A DNA stretch of 64,000 nt from Clostridia bacterium (GCA_029258515.1 JARHYK010000005.1:1-64000), one strand, 5' to 3'. Shown: positions 9,739 through 19,390, counted from the first letter of the stretch. A program made the numbers and translations. Notes: a model not told the origin generated them from the sequence alone.

Positions 9739-10761
9739 ATGAGAAAACAAGAAAAAGCTTCACTTTCAATTATGAAGATAATTTGTGTAAGCGTTATCTT
9801 AATTTTATTATCAGGAATAGGTACTTTAGCTGTCAATGCAGGGACAACTAAAATGATTGATGTAAGAATTATATTACAAAATGGTTATGAAATGTCAGTT
9901 ATGACTTCTAAAGAAAAAGTTTCAGATATTTTAGAGGAAAAAAATATTATTTTGAAGGAAAATCAAAAAGTAATACCAGCGTTAGATGAACTTGTTAAAG
10001 ATGGAACTGTTATTAAAATAACAGATAAATCATATAATGAGGTTAAAATTTCAGAAGTTTCAAAACAAGGAGTAGAAGCTTCTATAGATGAATTAATGAA
10101 AAATTATTCACCAATCACTGAAAAAATTGTAGTAGAACAAGTTGAAGTTCCTTTTGAAACTATTACTAAAAATGTAGCTGGTAATTCTAATGATACTCAA
10201 AATAAAGTTATAAAAAATGGTCAAAATGGATTAAAAGAAGTTACATATAAGGTAAAATATCAAAATAATGTTGAAATTGAAAAAATTGTATTAGCTGAAA
10301 AAGTTATTAGAGAACCAGTTAATAAAATCGTTCAAGTTAATAAGAAAGTTACTTCTAGAGGTTCTTCAGTTGATAGAACAAATACTCAAGTTACATCATA
10401 TAATGGTGGTAGATGGTCTTATTCAGCAAGTGAATTTGATTTATTATGTGCTATTACTGCTCAAGAATGTGGATCTAGTTATAATGGTGCTTTGGCTGTT
10501 ATTACAACTGCTTGTAATAGAGCTGAAAGTGCTAAATGGGCTAGAAACGGAAGAGATCCATTAAATCAATATAAGGCTAAAGGACAATTTTGTTATTCAA
10601 TAGATAATCATTGGAGAAAAAGATTAAATGGTAATTATCCATCACATGTTGCTCAAGCTGTTAAAGATGCTTTAAATGGCAAAAGAAACCATGGATATTT
10701 GTCTTTTAGATCAGCAGGTAAACATTCAGGAACATATATTGGTGGTAATGTTTATTTTTAG
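9739..10761 (+). CDS. G5-domain cell-wall hydrolase (YabE/SleB-like)
   Basis: Likely secreted peptidoglycan hydrolase. Seen from the N-terminus: a membrane or signal helix (~12-32), a DUF348-type ubiquitin-like domain (~38-100), a G5 domain (~118-205, with EKIVVEQVEVPFET and VIKNGQNGLKEVTYKVKY), a linker, and a C-terminal SleB-type hydrolase domain (~235-340, with LLCAITAQECGSSYNGALAV and CYSIDNHW). SleB enzymes are lytic transglycosylases of the spore cortex; AQE holds the expected catalytic Glu. ATG 9739 is used because AAAGGAGGT at 9719-9727 lies ahead of it; an upstream GTG at 9712 is disfavoured. A strong sigma-A promoter precedes it, so expression is probably vegetative. Confidence 0.88.
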   Translation: MRKQEKASLSIMKIICVSVILILLSGIGTLAVNAGTTKMIDVRIILQNGYEMSVMTSKEKVSDILEEKNIILKENQKVIPALDELVKDGTVIKITDKSYNEVKISEVSKQGVEASIDELMKNYSPITEKIVVEQVEVPFETITKNVAGNSNDTQNKVIKNGQNGLKEVTYKVKYQNNVEIEKIVLAEKVIREPVNKIVQVNKKVTSRGSSVDRTNTQVTSYNGGRWSYSASEFDLLCAITAQECGSSYNGALAVITTACNRAESAKWARNGRDPLNQYKAKGQFCYSIDNHWRKRLNGNYPSHVAQAVKDALNGKRNHGYLSFRSAGKHSGTYIGGNVYF

Positions 10762-10775
10762 AATATATTAAATAT

Positions 10776-10817
10776 AAAAAAACAAACTAGATTTTAATAA
10801 TTTAGTTTGTTTTTTTG
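10776..10817 (+). terminator. Rho-independent terminator
   Basis: AAAAAAACAAACTA pairs with TAGTTTGTTTTTTT across an A/T loop, with a T run at the 3' side, just after the G5/SleB gene. Confidence 0.8.
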
Positions 10818-10966
10818 TATATATAATTCTATATTATTGTTTAGCATATTTTTACAATTAGTACATATTTAATTTTTAAAATAATTTATTTAGTTTTTGT
10901 AATAGTATTTCTATTGCTTTTTTTAAGTGTGTATAGTAAAATATACTTGGATTGGAGGAAAAGATT

Positions 10967-11722
10967 ATGAAATGTATTTCGTGGAATGTAAATGGAATTA
11001 GAGCATGTATCAATAAAGGATTTTTTGATTTTTTTAAAAGTATTGATGCAGATATTTTTTGTATACAAGAGACTAAATGTCAACCTGAACAAATAGATTT
11101 AAAGCTAGATGGGTATTATACATTTATGAATAGTGCAGAAAAGAAGGGATATTCTGGTACTGCTATTTTTACTAAGAAAAAACCTATTAATGTTACATAT
11201 GGTATTGGAATTGAAGAACATGACAAAGAAGGAAGGGTTATTACTTTAGAATTTGATGAATTTTATATGGTTACTATTTATACACCAAATTCAAAGAGAG
11301 AATTAGAAAGATTAGAGTATAGACAAGTATGGGAAGATGAAGTAAGAAAATATTTACTTCATCTAGATAGCAAAAAACCAGTTATTATGTGTGGGGACTT
11401 GAATGTTGCCCATAAGGAAATTGATTTAAAAAATCCTAAGACAAATAGGAAAAATGCAGGTTTTACTGATGAAGAAAGAGAAAAAATGACTGAACTTTTA
11501 GATGCAGGGTTTGTAGATACTTTTAGAAAATTGTATCCAGATAAAGTGGATGCATATAGTTGGTGGTCATATATGGGAAAAGCAAGAGAAAAAAATGTAG
11601 GGTGGAGAATTGATTATTTTATAGTTTCTAAAAGTATTGAAGAGAAAATAATTGATGCTTGTATTTATCCGGAAATTTATGGAAGTGATCATTGCCCTAT
11701 TGGTCTGGAAATTGAAATATAG
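10967..11722 (+). CDS. xth: Exodeoxyribonuclease III (AP endonuclease)
   Basis: ExoA/Xth-family base-excision-repair nuclease cutting 5' of abasic sites. Seen: SWNVNGIRACINKG at the N-terminus, the IQETKC metal-binding Glu motif, VTIYTPN, GDLNVAHKEIDL, NAGFTDEER, WWSYM and the terminal YGSDHCPIGLEI with the catalytic Asp-His. 251 aa, normal for the family. ATG 10967 is preferred over an in-frame TTG at 10952 because the TTGGAGG lies between them. The next gene follows after 9 bases. Confidence 0.96.
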   Translation: MKCISWNVNGIRACINKGFFDFFKSIDADIFCIQETKCQPEQIDLKLDGYYTFMNSAEKKGYSGTAIFTKKKPINVTYGIGIEEHDKEGRVITLEFDEFYMVTIYTPNSKRELERLEYRQVWEDEVRKYLLHLDSKKPVIMCGDLNVAHKEIDLKNPKTNRKNAGFTDEEREKMTELLDAGFVDTFRKLYPDKVDAYSWWSYMGKAREKNVGWRIDYFIVSKSIEEKIIDACIYPEIYGSDHCPIGLEIEI

Positions 11723-11731
11723 GAGGTTTTT

Positions 11732-12844
11732 ATGGAAGATTTAAAGAAAAATTGGAAAAATTGGGTTTCTTTATTTTTGTTAGCTGTGGCAATTATTGTA
11801 GTTTATAAAATATGTGATAATTTTGGTAGTGTTAAGGAGTGGATTTGTTCTTTTTTAAGAGTTTTAAGACCATTTTTAATAGGAATATTAATTTCATATA
11901 TTTTAATTTTGCCTTGTAGAATGATTGAAAAAGCATTCAGAAATTCTAAAAGTAGATTTATTAGGAAAAGGGCGAGAGGTTTAGGAGTTTTTACAACTTA
12001 CGTAATAGCTTTTTTAGTAATAGTTATTGTTATTAATTTTATATTTCCAGTTTTAAAAGATAGTATAGTGAAGTTATTTAGTAATATACCTGGATATTAT
12101 GAAACGACAATACATAAATTAGATGAATTGCCAGAGGATTCTTTTTTGAAAAGTGATATTGTTAAGAATATTATTTCTCAAATACAAAAAATAGATATTC
12201 AGCAGTTATTGAGTTTAAATAATGAAAAAATATTACAATATGTTCAAAATTTATTTAATGTATTTTTAATTATATTTGATGTATTTGTGTCAATAGTTGT
12301 ATCAGTATATATTTTATTGCAAAGAACAGCTATTATTAAATTTTTTAAAAAGCTTTTGAAAAAAGTTTTAAATGAAAAAGCATTTGAACATGTAGATAAA
12401 TATTTTGGTAAAGGAAACGAATTATTTTTTAAATTTGTTGGAAGTCAATTAATAGATGCTTTTATAGTTGGAATTTTAACAACAATAGCCATGGCTATAA
12501 TGGGAGTGGAATATGCACCACTTCTTGGATTTATGATAGGATTATTTAATATTATTCCTTATATTGGTGCTATTGTTGCAGTTGTAATTGCTATTATAAT
12601 TACATTAATTACAGGTGGAATTGGTCAAACTATTTTGATGGCAGTTGTAATTATAATTTTACAACAAATTGATGCAAATATTATAAATCCAAAAATTATT
12701 GGTAATTCATTGGAAATAAGTCCATTACTTGTTATATTAGCGGTTACTATAGGAGGGGCGTATTTTGGAATTATAGGAATGTTTTTAGCAGTTCCTATTG
12801 CAGCGGTTATTAAATTAATAATGATGGATTTTGTGAAAGAATAA
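11732..12844 (+). CDS. AI-2E family transporter (UPF0118)
   Basis: A 370-aa polytopic membrane protein of the AI-2 exporter / TqsA-YtvI superfamily. Seen: about eight hydrophobic segments, the central amphipathic region (~95-180), and the C-terminal signature region GFMIGLFNIIPYIGAIVAVV followed by QQIDANIINPKIIGNSLEISPL and GGAYFGIIGMFLAVPIAAV (read in pieces). Substrate is unknown; members export signals, ions or other solutes. GGAGG lies upstream of the ATG. It is close behind xth and probably co-transcribed. Confidence 0.9.
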   Translation: MEDLKKNWKNWVSLFLLAVAIIVVYKICDNFGSVKEWICSFLRVLRPFLIGILISYILILPCRMIEKAFRNSKSRFIRKRARGLGVFTTYVIAFLVIVIVINFIFPVLKDSIVKLFSNIPGYYETTIHKLDELPEDSFLKSDIVKNIISQIQKIDIQQLLSLNNEKILQYVQNLFNVFLIIFDVFVSIVVSVYILLQRTAIIKFFKKLLKKVLNEKAFEHVDKYFGKGNELFFKFVGSQLIDAFIVGILTTIAMAIMGVEYAPLLGFMIGLFNIIPYIGAIVAVVIAIIITLITGGIGQTILMAVVIIILQQIDANIINPKIIGNSLEISPLLVILAVTIGGAYFGIIGMFLAVPIAAVIKLIMMDFVKE

Positions 12845-12954
12845 AAAATATGTTTAAAGCTATTGAAAAAAATATTTAAAAAACATATAATAAAGTAAAT
12901 CCTAGAAGTATAAATATAGTTCTAGTTACCTTTCGTAAGAAAAGAGGTAGTATT

Positions 12955-14208
12955 ATGAAAAAAATTTTATTAAATTATAAATCAACAATAATATTAATTG
13001 CTGCTATTATTGTTGGTGCAATTATTGGAGTTATTTTCCAAGAAAAAGCAGCAGTTTTAAAACCTTTAGGAGATATATTTTTAAATCTTTTGTTGGTAGT
13101 TATAATACCATTAATATTTCTTACTATAACTACATCAATAACTAAGATGAAGAGTCCTAAAAGAATTGGCAAAATAATGGCAACAATAATAGGTGTGTTT
13201 TTAATAACGTCACTAATAGCTGTAATAGTTGGATTTTTATCAACTAATTTTGTGGATTTAGTAAGACCAGAGGATGGAGAAATTATAAAACAAGTATTAC
13301 AAGAAGAAAGCCCAAAGGTGCAAGAGGAAAATTTAACAATAGCGGATAGGACGGTAAAATTGTTAACAGTAAATGACTTTTCTAAACTTTTATCAAATGA
13401 TAATATAATAGCATTATTGATATTTTCAATAATATGTGGAATAGCAATAAATATGGCAGGTGAAAAAGCAAAGCCTGTAAAAGATTTATTGAATTCTGCA
13501 AATATGGTTGTAGAAAATATAATAAAGATTATTATGTATTATGCGCCTATAGGCCTAGGAAGTTATTTTGCAACTTTAGTAGGCACATTTGGAGCAACAA
13601 TAGCAGTGGGGTATTTAAAAACTTTTGTGATATATACTATAGTAGCTATATTCTTTTATGCTGTTATATATTCAATTTATGCTTTTATTGCAGGAGGGAA
13701 AATAGGTTTAAAATTATTTTGGAAAAATGTATTACCATCAACTTTAACAGCAATAGCAACATGTTCAAGTGCTGCGTGTATACCAGTAAATGTAGAATGC
13801 AGTAAGAAAATGGGGGTACCAGCTGATATAGCAGAAACAACAATACCATTAGGAACAAGTTTTCATAAAGATGGTTCAATAATAGGATCTATGTTTAAAA
13901 TTATGTTTTTAGTATGTTTATTTGGAACTAATTTAGGAACACCTGCAGAAATAATGGGAGTATTAGGAATAGCTTTGTTAGCTAATTTATTAATAACAGC
14001 AGTTCCAATAGGTGGAGGAACAATCTCAGAAATGTTAATATTAACAATGATGGGATATCCAGTAGCAGCTTTGCCAATATTAACAATAATAGCAACAATT
14101 ATAGATGTACCAGCTACAATGTTAAATGTTGTAGGAGATACTGCTTCGTCAATGGTGGTAGCTAGAATTGTAGATGGAAGAAAATGGATAAAAAGCGAAG
14201 AAAAATAA
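12955..14208 (+). CDS. Dicarboxylate/amino acid:cation symporter (DAACS, SLC1-like)
   Basis: Sodium- or proton-coupled uptake of dicarboxylates or acidic/neutral amino acids. Seen: eight hydrophobic helices, the serine-rich re-entrant hairpin TATCSSAACIPV (~260-272), PLGTSFHKDGS and the C-terminal GGGTISEM plus PATMLNVVGDTASSMVVAR transport signature. 417 aa is typical for GltP/SstT-type carriers. An RBS (AGAGGTAG) lies upstream; codon usage is A-rich like its neighbours. The exact substrate cannot be set from sequence alone. Confidence 0.93.
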   Translation: MKKILLNYKSTIILIAAIIVGAIIGVIFQEKAAVLKPLGDIFLNLLLVVIIPLIFLTITTSITKMKSPKRIGKIMATIIGVFLITSLIAVIVGFLSTNFVDLVRPEDGEIIKQVLQEESPKVQEENLTIADRTVKLLTVNDFSKLLSNDNIIALLIFSIICGIAINMAGEKAKPVKDLLNSANMVVENIIKIIMYYAPIGLGSYFATLVGTFGATIAVGYLKTFVIYTIVAIFFYAVIYSIYAFIAGGKIGLKLFWKNVLPSTLTAIATCSSAACIPVNVECSKKMGVPADIAETTIPLGTSFHKDGSIIGSMFKIMFLVCLFGTNLGTPAEIMGVLGIALLANLLITAVPIGGGTISEMLILTMMGYPVAALPILTIIATIIDVPATMLNVVGDTASSMVVARIVDGRKWIKSEEK

Positions 14209-14291
14209 AGAAAACAAGAGAAATAAAGAGATAAAGTAAGAAAAATGATTTAGAAAAAAAAGAAAAAGATAAAAATAACCAAAAATAAAAT

Positions 14292-14320
14292 TTGGAATAA
14301 AAAAGATAAAATGGTATAAT
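14292..14320 (+). promoter_or_regulatory. Promoter of the OLE-like RNA
   Basis: TTGGAA at 14292-14297, 17-bp spacer, TATAAT at 14315-14320. It lies between the symporter stop and the structured RNA and predicts a transcript start near 14327. Confidence 0.65.
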
Positions 14321-14326
14321 ATTAAA

Positions 14327-14935
14327 TGGTGGTGCATTATTCTAGTCATACAATGTATTATGAGGGTGGGGCTAAAAATCCACTAAAGGGCACATCGTTG
14401 AAGTTTCTTGTATTTGCGCGAAATGCCAGTTTTGTGTGAGTATAGGGAGTAAAGAATTTAGGGTATTATGTAGTGGCATATATGAGACTCCCTATTTTCG
14501 CGGAGGCTTAAATTAAAAATTTAAGTATAACCTATGTTGCGTGCCAAGACACAAAATACATAGAGTAGCCTGTCTCGAGTGAATATATTGGGATTGATTT
14601 TAACATATTTAATATAGATTTAGGCCGAATATATATTAAATAAATTATGAAATTATATTTGCAAAAAAGACTAGTAGTACAATTTATGTATGTTAAGGAA
14701 AACTTCTAGAATGTTTGCTAATAGTAAGCATAGGAGCCTAGGGATTAAGGTACAGATTTGAGTGGCGATCGAGTGTCCGTATATATATATGGATGTACTC
14801 CTTAAACGGAAACGGCTAAAGTAGTAATACTAAGCGGAGTATCAGAGAAATTCTACTAGACCTAAACTGTAAAATTTACTTAGACTTTTACCATCAAATA
14901 TTTAAAAAAAGTGGCGCCTTATTGTAAGGCGCTAA
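14327..14935 (+). ncRNA. ole: OLE-like large structured non-coding RNA
   Basis: About 600 bases without an open frame, far richer in G, C and stable helices than the flanks. Helices seen: ATAGGGAGT 14442-14450 with ACTCCCTAT 14487-14495; CTTAAATT 14507-14514 with AATTTAAG 14518-14525; CTATGT 14532-14537 with ACATAG 14558-14563 enclosing GTG/CAC; and a terminal GCGCCTTA / TAAGGCGC hairpin near 14913-14932. The size (~610 nt in the described examples) and the position directly upstream of an OapA-like gene match OLE (Ornate, Large, Extremophilic) RNA, a membrane-associated RNA tied to stress and Mg homeostasis. Identity rests mainly on context; I could not align it to the consensus. It lacks the tmRNA tag frame and the RNase P core. 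Confidence 0.72.
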
Positions 14936-14960
14936 TTTGATATAAGGAGAAAAATAAAAT

Positions 14961-15533
14961 ATGAAGAAAAATAAAAATAAAACTGATAATACGAATATAA
15001 AATGGTTTATACAGGTGTTTTTAATGACATTTATATTGTCAATAATATTTTCATATATATCTACTAATGGGGTATCTAATTTAAGTATCATGCCAGCTGT
15101 TTTAATTTTAATAATAGTAGTTGGATTAGGAATATTGTTTGATATTATAGGAGTGGCAGTTACAGTAGCAAATGAAGAGGAATTTCATGCAAAGGCAAGT
15201 AAGAAAATAGAAGGTTCTAAAGATTCTATTAAATTGATAAAAAATGCATCAAAAGTTGCAAATATATGTGCAGATGTAATAGGAGATATTTGTGGGGTAC
15301 TAAGTGGAGCAATAAGTGCATTAATATCAGTTAAAATAGCAAATCAGTATGGAATGAAAATTAATTTACAATTTTTGATGAGTGCTTTAGTTTCAGCACT
15401 AACAGTAGGAGGAAAAGCAATAGGAAAAGAAATAGCAAATAAAAATGCTACTAAAATAGTGCACACAGTAGGTAAAATAATAAATAAGTGGTCTTTTTTG
15501 AGACGTTCAAAAAAGGATCAAAATAAAAAGTAA
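14961..15533 (+). CDS. oapA: OLE-associated membrane protein OapA-like
   Basis: A 190-aa polytopic membrane protein. Seen: a charged Lys/Asn-rich N-terminus, two helices (~15-35 and ~43-65), FDIIGVAVTVANEEEFHAKAS, a cytoplasmic segment, and NICADVIGDICGVLSGAISALI followed by a fourth helix region around LMSALVSALTVGGKAIGKE. The FDIIGVAVT, FHA-AS and VIGDICG-SG blocks match the OapA family that binds OLE RNA at the membrane (recalled, not searched). It follows the RNA after ~26 bases with AAGGAG upstream of the ATG. Its last residues, SFLRRSKKDQNKK, are encoded by a dispersed hairpin repeat (15492-15520), so the tail is probably not ancestral. Confidence 0.8.
   Translation: MKKNKNKTDNTNIKWFIQVFLMTFILSIIFSYISTNGVSNLSIMPAVLILIIVVGLGILFDIIGVAVTVANEEEFHAKASKKIEGSKDSIKLIKNASKVANICADVIGDICGVLSGAISALISVKIANQYGMKINLQFLMSALVSALTVGGKAIGKEIANKNATKIVHTVGKIINKWSFLRRSKKDQNKK
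15492..15520. repeat. GATCC-hairpin repeat, copy 1 (inside the oapA 3' end)
   Basis: CTTTTTTGA and TCAAAAAAG arms around GACGT, ending in GGATC. It encodes the oapA tail SFLRRSKKDQ. Confidence 0.65.
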
Positions 15534-15537
15534 CAAA

Positions 15538-15570
15538 GGATCCTTTTTCGGAATGTTCCAAAAAGGATTA
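15538..15570. repeat. GATCC-hairpin repeat, copy 2
   Basis: GGATCCTTTTT and AAAAAGGATT arms around a GGAATGTTCC core. It lies directly after oapA and could also act as its terminator. Confidence 0.75.
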
Positions 15571-15582
15571 TGCTGAAAAGTA

Positions 15583-15626
15583 AAAATGTGATCCTTTTTG
15601 GGAATTTTCCAAAAGGATCACATTTT
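15583..15626. repeat. GATCC-hairpin repeat, copy 3 (bidirectional terminator)
   Basis: Perfect 16-bp arms AAAATGTGATCCTTTT at 15583-15598 and AAAAGGATCACATTTT at 15611-15626. It lies between convergent oapA and dinB; the dinB stop codon (15618-15620) falls within the right arm. Confidence 0.8.
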
Positions 15627-16797
15627 ACCAGCGCGGGTAATAAAATTAAAGCCATATTTATCTTTTAATTTATCAATAGTTTGGTCAATTTTTTGTTGTT
15701 TATCATCTAGGTTGTTGTTAAAAATAGAAAGTTGAGTTTCTATGTTATCTTCAAGCTTGTCAATCCTTACACCAATTAAACGAATTAGGTTATTAGGTTT
15801 ATACATTTCAAGCAAAAGTTCTTTAGCCTTTTCATAAATTAATTTGGTACTAGAAGTGGGATATGGCAACTTTTTTTGGTGAGTTGTATCAATAAAATCT
15901 TTAGTTCTTAGTTGAATATTTACTACATTTGCTTTCATATTGTGTTTTCTTAGCCTGTAACAAACTTGCTCAGTTAAAGTAAGTAAAATTTTTTGTAGTT
16001 TTTCAATATCAGAAGTATTTTCAGTTAAAGTAATAGAATTGCCAATACCTTTGGGTTTTTCTTTTAGATAATTAACTTTTGAATCATCAATACCGTTTGC
16101 AAATTCCCACATTTGTATTCCATGTTTTCCAAATTTTTTAGTTAGCACATTTTTATTGGATTTCGCCAATTCGCCAATAGTTTTTATTTGCATATTATAT
16201 AGTTTAGGAACAGTTTTTTTCCCTAGCATAAAGAGTTCAGAAATAGGCAAGTTCCACATTTTTTTTTCAATTTCATTAGGAAAAAGAGTATGTATTTTAT
16301 CTGGTTTTTCAAAGTCTGATGCCATTTTTGCTAATAGTTTATTGCAAGAAACTCCGAATATTTACAGTAAAACCAAGTTCTTGTTTTACGCGGGTATGAA
16401 TTTCATTAGCAATATCTAAAATAGTTTTATTCATTAAGAATTCAGTCATATCTAGAAAACATTCATCAATACTAAATCTTTCAATTTTATCTGTGTAATT
16501 TAATAATAAATGATATAGTTTATCAGAGTATATTTTATAAATATTAAAGTTTGAAGGATAAATTTTTATTCCGGGGCATTTTAATCTTGCTTGATAAATG
16601 GTATCTGCAGTTTTTATGCCGAATTCTTTAGCTTTTGGACTTTTAGCTAAGACTATTCCTGAACGTTGTGTTTCGTCTCCACCAATAATTGAAGGGATTG
16701 TACGAATATCTATTGGATAACCGTTGTTAAGCATATGAACAGCTGTCCAACTTAAAAAAGCGTTATTGACATCAACATGTAAAATTTTTCTATTCAT
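15618..16797 (-). pseudogene. dinB: Y-family DNA polymerase (DinB/UmuC-like), split by a +1 shift at CGG
   Basis: Translesion polymerase. The first part (16339-16797) carries HVDVNNAFLSW (motif I, the Clostridial DVNNAFLSW variant of Pol IV DxDxFF) and SIDECFLDMT with the catalytic Asp-Glu. The second part (15618-~16326) carries the thumb and little-finger regions. At 16354-16356 the coding strand reads ATT CGG AGT TTC and stops five codons later. Skipping one base (ATT C GGA GTT TCT TGC AAT AAA) restores NIGVSCNKLLAKMASD, exactly the conserved Y-family sequence. So it is either a one-base insertion (G at plus-strand 16356) or a +1 recoding site. The same CGG-N arrangement interrupts four other genes in this window. 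The RBS lies near 16803 on the minus strand. Confidence 0.88.
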
Positions 16798-16846
16798 TGT
16801 ACCACCTCAATTAAAGTATAGAACAAATATTCGTATAAGTCAATAG

Positions 16847-19036
16847 CTATTTGTTGGTTTTTAATTTTGTTTCAAAAATTGTAATATAGTATCTGATATC
16901 TAAATATGAAACTTCTTCAGGTAAAGCTTCTTTTAATGGCTTTAATTTTTGGGTACCATATTTTTCAATAGCTTCATAAATTTGTTTTTCATAGTTAGTA
17001 TGTATTTCTTTTTCTAAGTCAAGTTCTAGTCCTTCCTTAAAACAGTCTAGTAAGTGATTTTGGATAGTTTGTTTTGTTAGTTTTCTAATATTTGTAATTT
17101 CTTCTATACTTTTTCCTTGGATGTATAAATTATAGCTAAGTTTTCTAGTATTTTCTTTTTCAGCACCAGTTACTTTTGTGCTAGTAGTTGTTTTTTTATC
17201 CCAATAGACATCGATATTATTGTCTTTAACATAGTTACGAATAGTATCTAAAAAATCATAGCCATAGCGTTCCATTTTATATTTACCAACACCATTAATA
17301 TTTAAGAAACTATCAGTAGAAATAGGGTAATTGGAAGCCATTTCTTTTAGCGATATGTCTGAAAAGATTAAAAATGGTGGTACATTTGATTTGTATGAAA
17401 TATCACGTCTTAAGTTTTTTAAAAGTTCAAATAATTTTTCATCAATAGGTCTAGTTATATTAGAGTTGATATTGATATTTGAATTTTCATCAGTTAATTT
17501 TTCAATTTTTCTTTTAATAAAGACTGGTTTATTGTTAAATAAGACATCATTTGCATTATTAGTTAAATTTAGCACTGGATATTTATCACCTATATTTTTG
17601 ATATAGCCTTCTGTAATTAAAAATGAAATTAAATTTTTTATAGTAGATTTAGAATAATCATGTAAAATACCATATGTAGAAAGTGTATTGAAACCTAGGG
17701 TTTTAATTTTTGCAGTTTTTGAACCTTTTAAGACATCAGTAACTAAACCAATACCAAATCGTTCGTTCATTCTTTTTATGCAGGATAGGATTTTTTTACT
17801 ATCAATAGTAATATCAGTTATTTCAACATCTGAATTGCAATTACTACAATTATGGCAGTTATCAAATTCAGGAGTTTCCCCAAAATATTCTAGTATGTAT
17901 TTTCTAAGACATTTATCAGTATTACAATAATCTACCATATCGTTTAGTTTTTGATATTCGTTTGAATGATTGGTATTTGAAGTTCCTAATTCTATTAGAT
18001 ATTTATTAGTAACAATGTCAGAACGATTGAATAGTAAAATACAATTAGATAAATCGCCATCTCTACCAGCACGTCCAGCTTCTTGGTAATAGCTTTCTAA
18101 ATCTCTTGGCATATTGTAATGTATTACATATCTAATATTGGATTTATCAATTCCCATCCCAAAAGCGTTTGTAGCTACTATAACGGAAGTTTTATCATAA
18201 ACAAAGTCATTTTGATTTTCTGTTCTTTGTTTATCTGACATTCCTGCATGGTATTTGCTGACATTAACACCTAAACGTGCTAAGTTGTCATATATATCAT
18301 CTACAGATTTCCTAGTTAGACAGTAGATGATGCCGGAATCATTTATGTGAGTTCTAACATATGTATAAATAAATTTTTTTCTGTTTTCTACAGTTTTTAC
18401 GTTGAAACTTAGATTTTTTCTATCAAAGCCTGTAGTTAAACAAAATGGATTATTTAAATGAAGTAGAGATAAAATATCTTTTTTTACAAGTTCGGTGGCA
18501 GTAGCTGTAAATGCACTGACAATAGGTCTAGTTTTTAAATTTAAGATAATATTTGCAATTTTTGTATAACTTGGTCTAAAATCATGTCCCCAACGAGAAA
18601 CACAATGTGCTTCATCAATTGCAATCAGTGAAATATTTAATTTTTGTAATATTTGAAAAAAAGATTCTGATTCTAATCTTTCTGGTGCTACATATATTAT
18701 TTTATATTTTTCATTTAATATATTAGAGATTCTTTCTAAATATTCTTTTGATGTTAAAGAACTATTTAAAAAAGTAGCTGGAATACCAATTTGGTTTAAG
18801 TTATCTACTTGATCTTTCATTAGAGAAATTAAAGGTGAAATAACTAAACAAGTGCCTTCTAGTAGCATAGCAGGAATTTGATAACAAATTGATTTACCAG
18901 CTCCTGTTGGCATAATTCCTAAACAGTCTTGACAATTTAGGATGTGAGATATAATTTCTTCTTGTCCGGTTCTAAAATTTTCATAACCAAAATATTTTTT
19001 AAGTAGCTTTTTAGCATTTTCTAATTTATTATTCAA
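16847..19036 (-). CDS. recQ: ATP-dependent DNA helicase RecQ
   Basis: 3'-5' helicase in recombination and stalled-fork repair. Seen: Q-motif FRTGQEEII (~21-29), Walker A GAGKS (45-49), DEAH box at 141-144 followed by CVSRWGHDFRPSY, helicase motifs IV-VI ending in QEAGRAGRDG, the RecQ zinc-binding cysteines (CLRKYILEYFG and CHNCSNC), a winged helix, an HRDC domain (~525-600, with INGVGKYKMERYG) and a C-terminal helix-turn-helix-like region. 729 aa, longer than E. coli RecQ because of the C-terminal extension common in Clostridia. It is transcribed toward dinB, 49 bases away, and may form a repair operon with it. Confidence 0.95.
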   Translation of the reverse strand: MNNKLENAKKLLKKYFGYENFRTGQEEIISHILNCQDCLGIMPTGAGKSICYQIPAMLLEGTCLVISPLISLMKDQVDNLNQIGIPATFLNSSLTSKEYLERISNILNEKYKIIYVAPERLESESFFQILQKLNISLIAIDEAHCVSRWGHDFRPSYTKIANIILNLKTRPIVSAFTATATELVKKDILSLLHLNNPFCLTTGFDRKNLSFNVKTVENRKKFIYTYVRTHINDSGIIYCLTRKSVDDIYDNLARLGVNVSKYHAGMSDKQRTENQNDFVYDKTSVIVATNAFGMGIDKSNIRYVIHYNMPRDLESYYQEAGRAGRDGDLSNCILLFNRSDIVTNKYLIELGTSNTNHSNEYQKLNDMVDYCNTDKCLRKYILEYFGETPEFDNCHNCSNCNSDVEITDITIDSKKILSCIKRMNERFGIGLVTDVLKGSKTAKIKTLGFNTLSTYGILHDYSKSTIKNLISFLITEGYIKNIGDKYPVLNLTNNANDVLFNNKPVFIKRKIEKLTDENSNININSNITRPIDEKLFELLKNLRRDISYKSNVPPFLIFSDISLKEMASNYPISTDSFLNINGVGKYKMERYGYDFLDTIRNYVKDNNIDVYWDKKTTTSTKVTGAEKENTRKLSYNLYIQGKSIEEITNIRKLTKQTIQNHLLDCFKEGLELDLEKEIHTNYEKQIYEAIEKYGTQKLKPLKEALPEEVSYLDIRYYITIFETKLKTNK

Positions 19037-19390
19037 TAAAATACCTTCTTTCTGTTTGATTTTAAGTGTCCTCTATCTTGTCTAGAATTATACACGAAAA
19101 TATACATAAAGTAAACAAGAAAAGTTTTTTTGATATAAAAAGTCTTTTGAATTTTGATAGGGTTATTTTAATAAAAAATAAATATTGCTAATATAATTAG
19201 ACTTAAAAAGAGGTGTTTATTTTAATCGAAATTTGTCGAAGAATTAGGTATTATGTAATAAAAAGAATGCTGAAAAACAAAAAAATATAAAAAACAAAAA
19301 AAGCCTTGCATTATTCAAAAATTAAGAGTATGATAATTAAAGCGCTGTAAAAAAATGTAAATTCTGAAAAAGAAAAAAGGGGGTACAAAA
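19037..19390. other. Intergenic region with one Spo0A-box-like site
   Basis: A+T-rich DNA between divergent recQ and the small gene at 19391. TTTGTCGAA at 19232-19240 matches the Spo0A box core, but chance matches to TGTCGAA are expected in this composition. No gene seen. Confidence 0.35.

Noticed and set aside
14327..14935. tmRNA, RNase P RNA, ROOL or group II intron for the structured region
   Set aside because: No tag-peptide frame or tRNA-like ends, no RNase P core motifs, no domain V. The adjacent OapA-like gene and ~600-nt size fit OLE better; ROOL cannot be fully excluded without a covariance search.
19232..19240. Confident Spo0A box (TTTGTCGAA), also at 37490
   Set aside because: The 7-base core is expected by chance several times in 64 kb of this composition; kept only as a low-confidence note.
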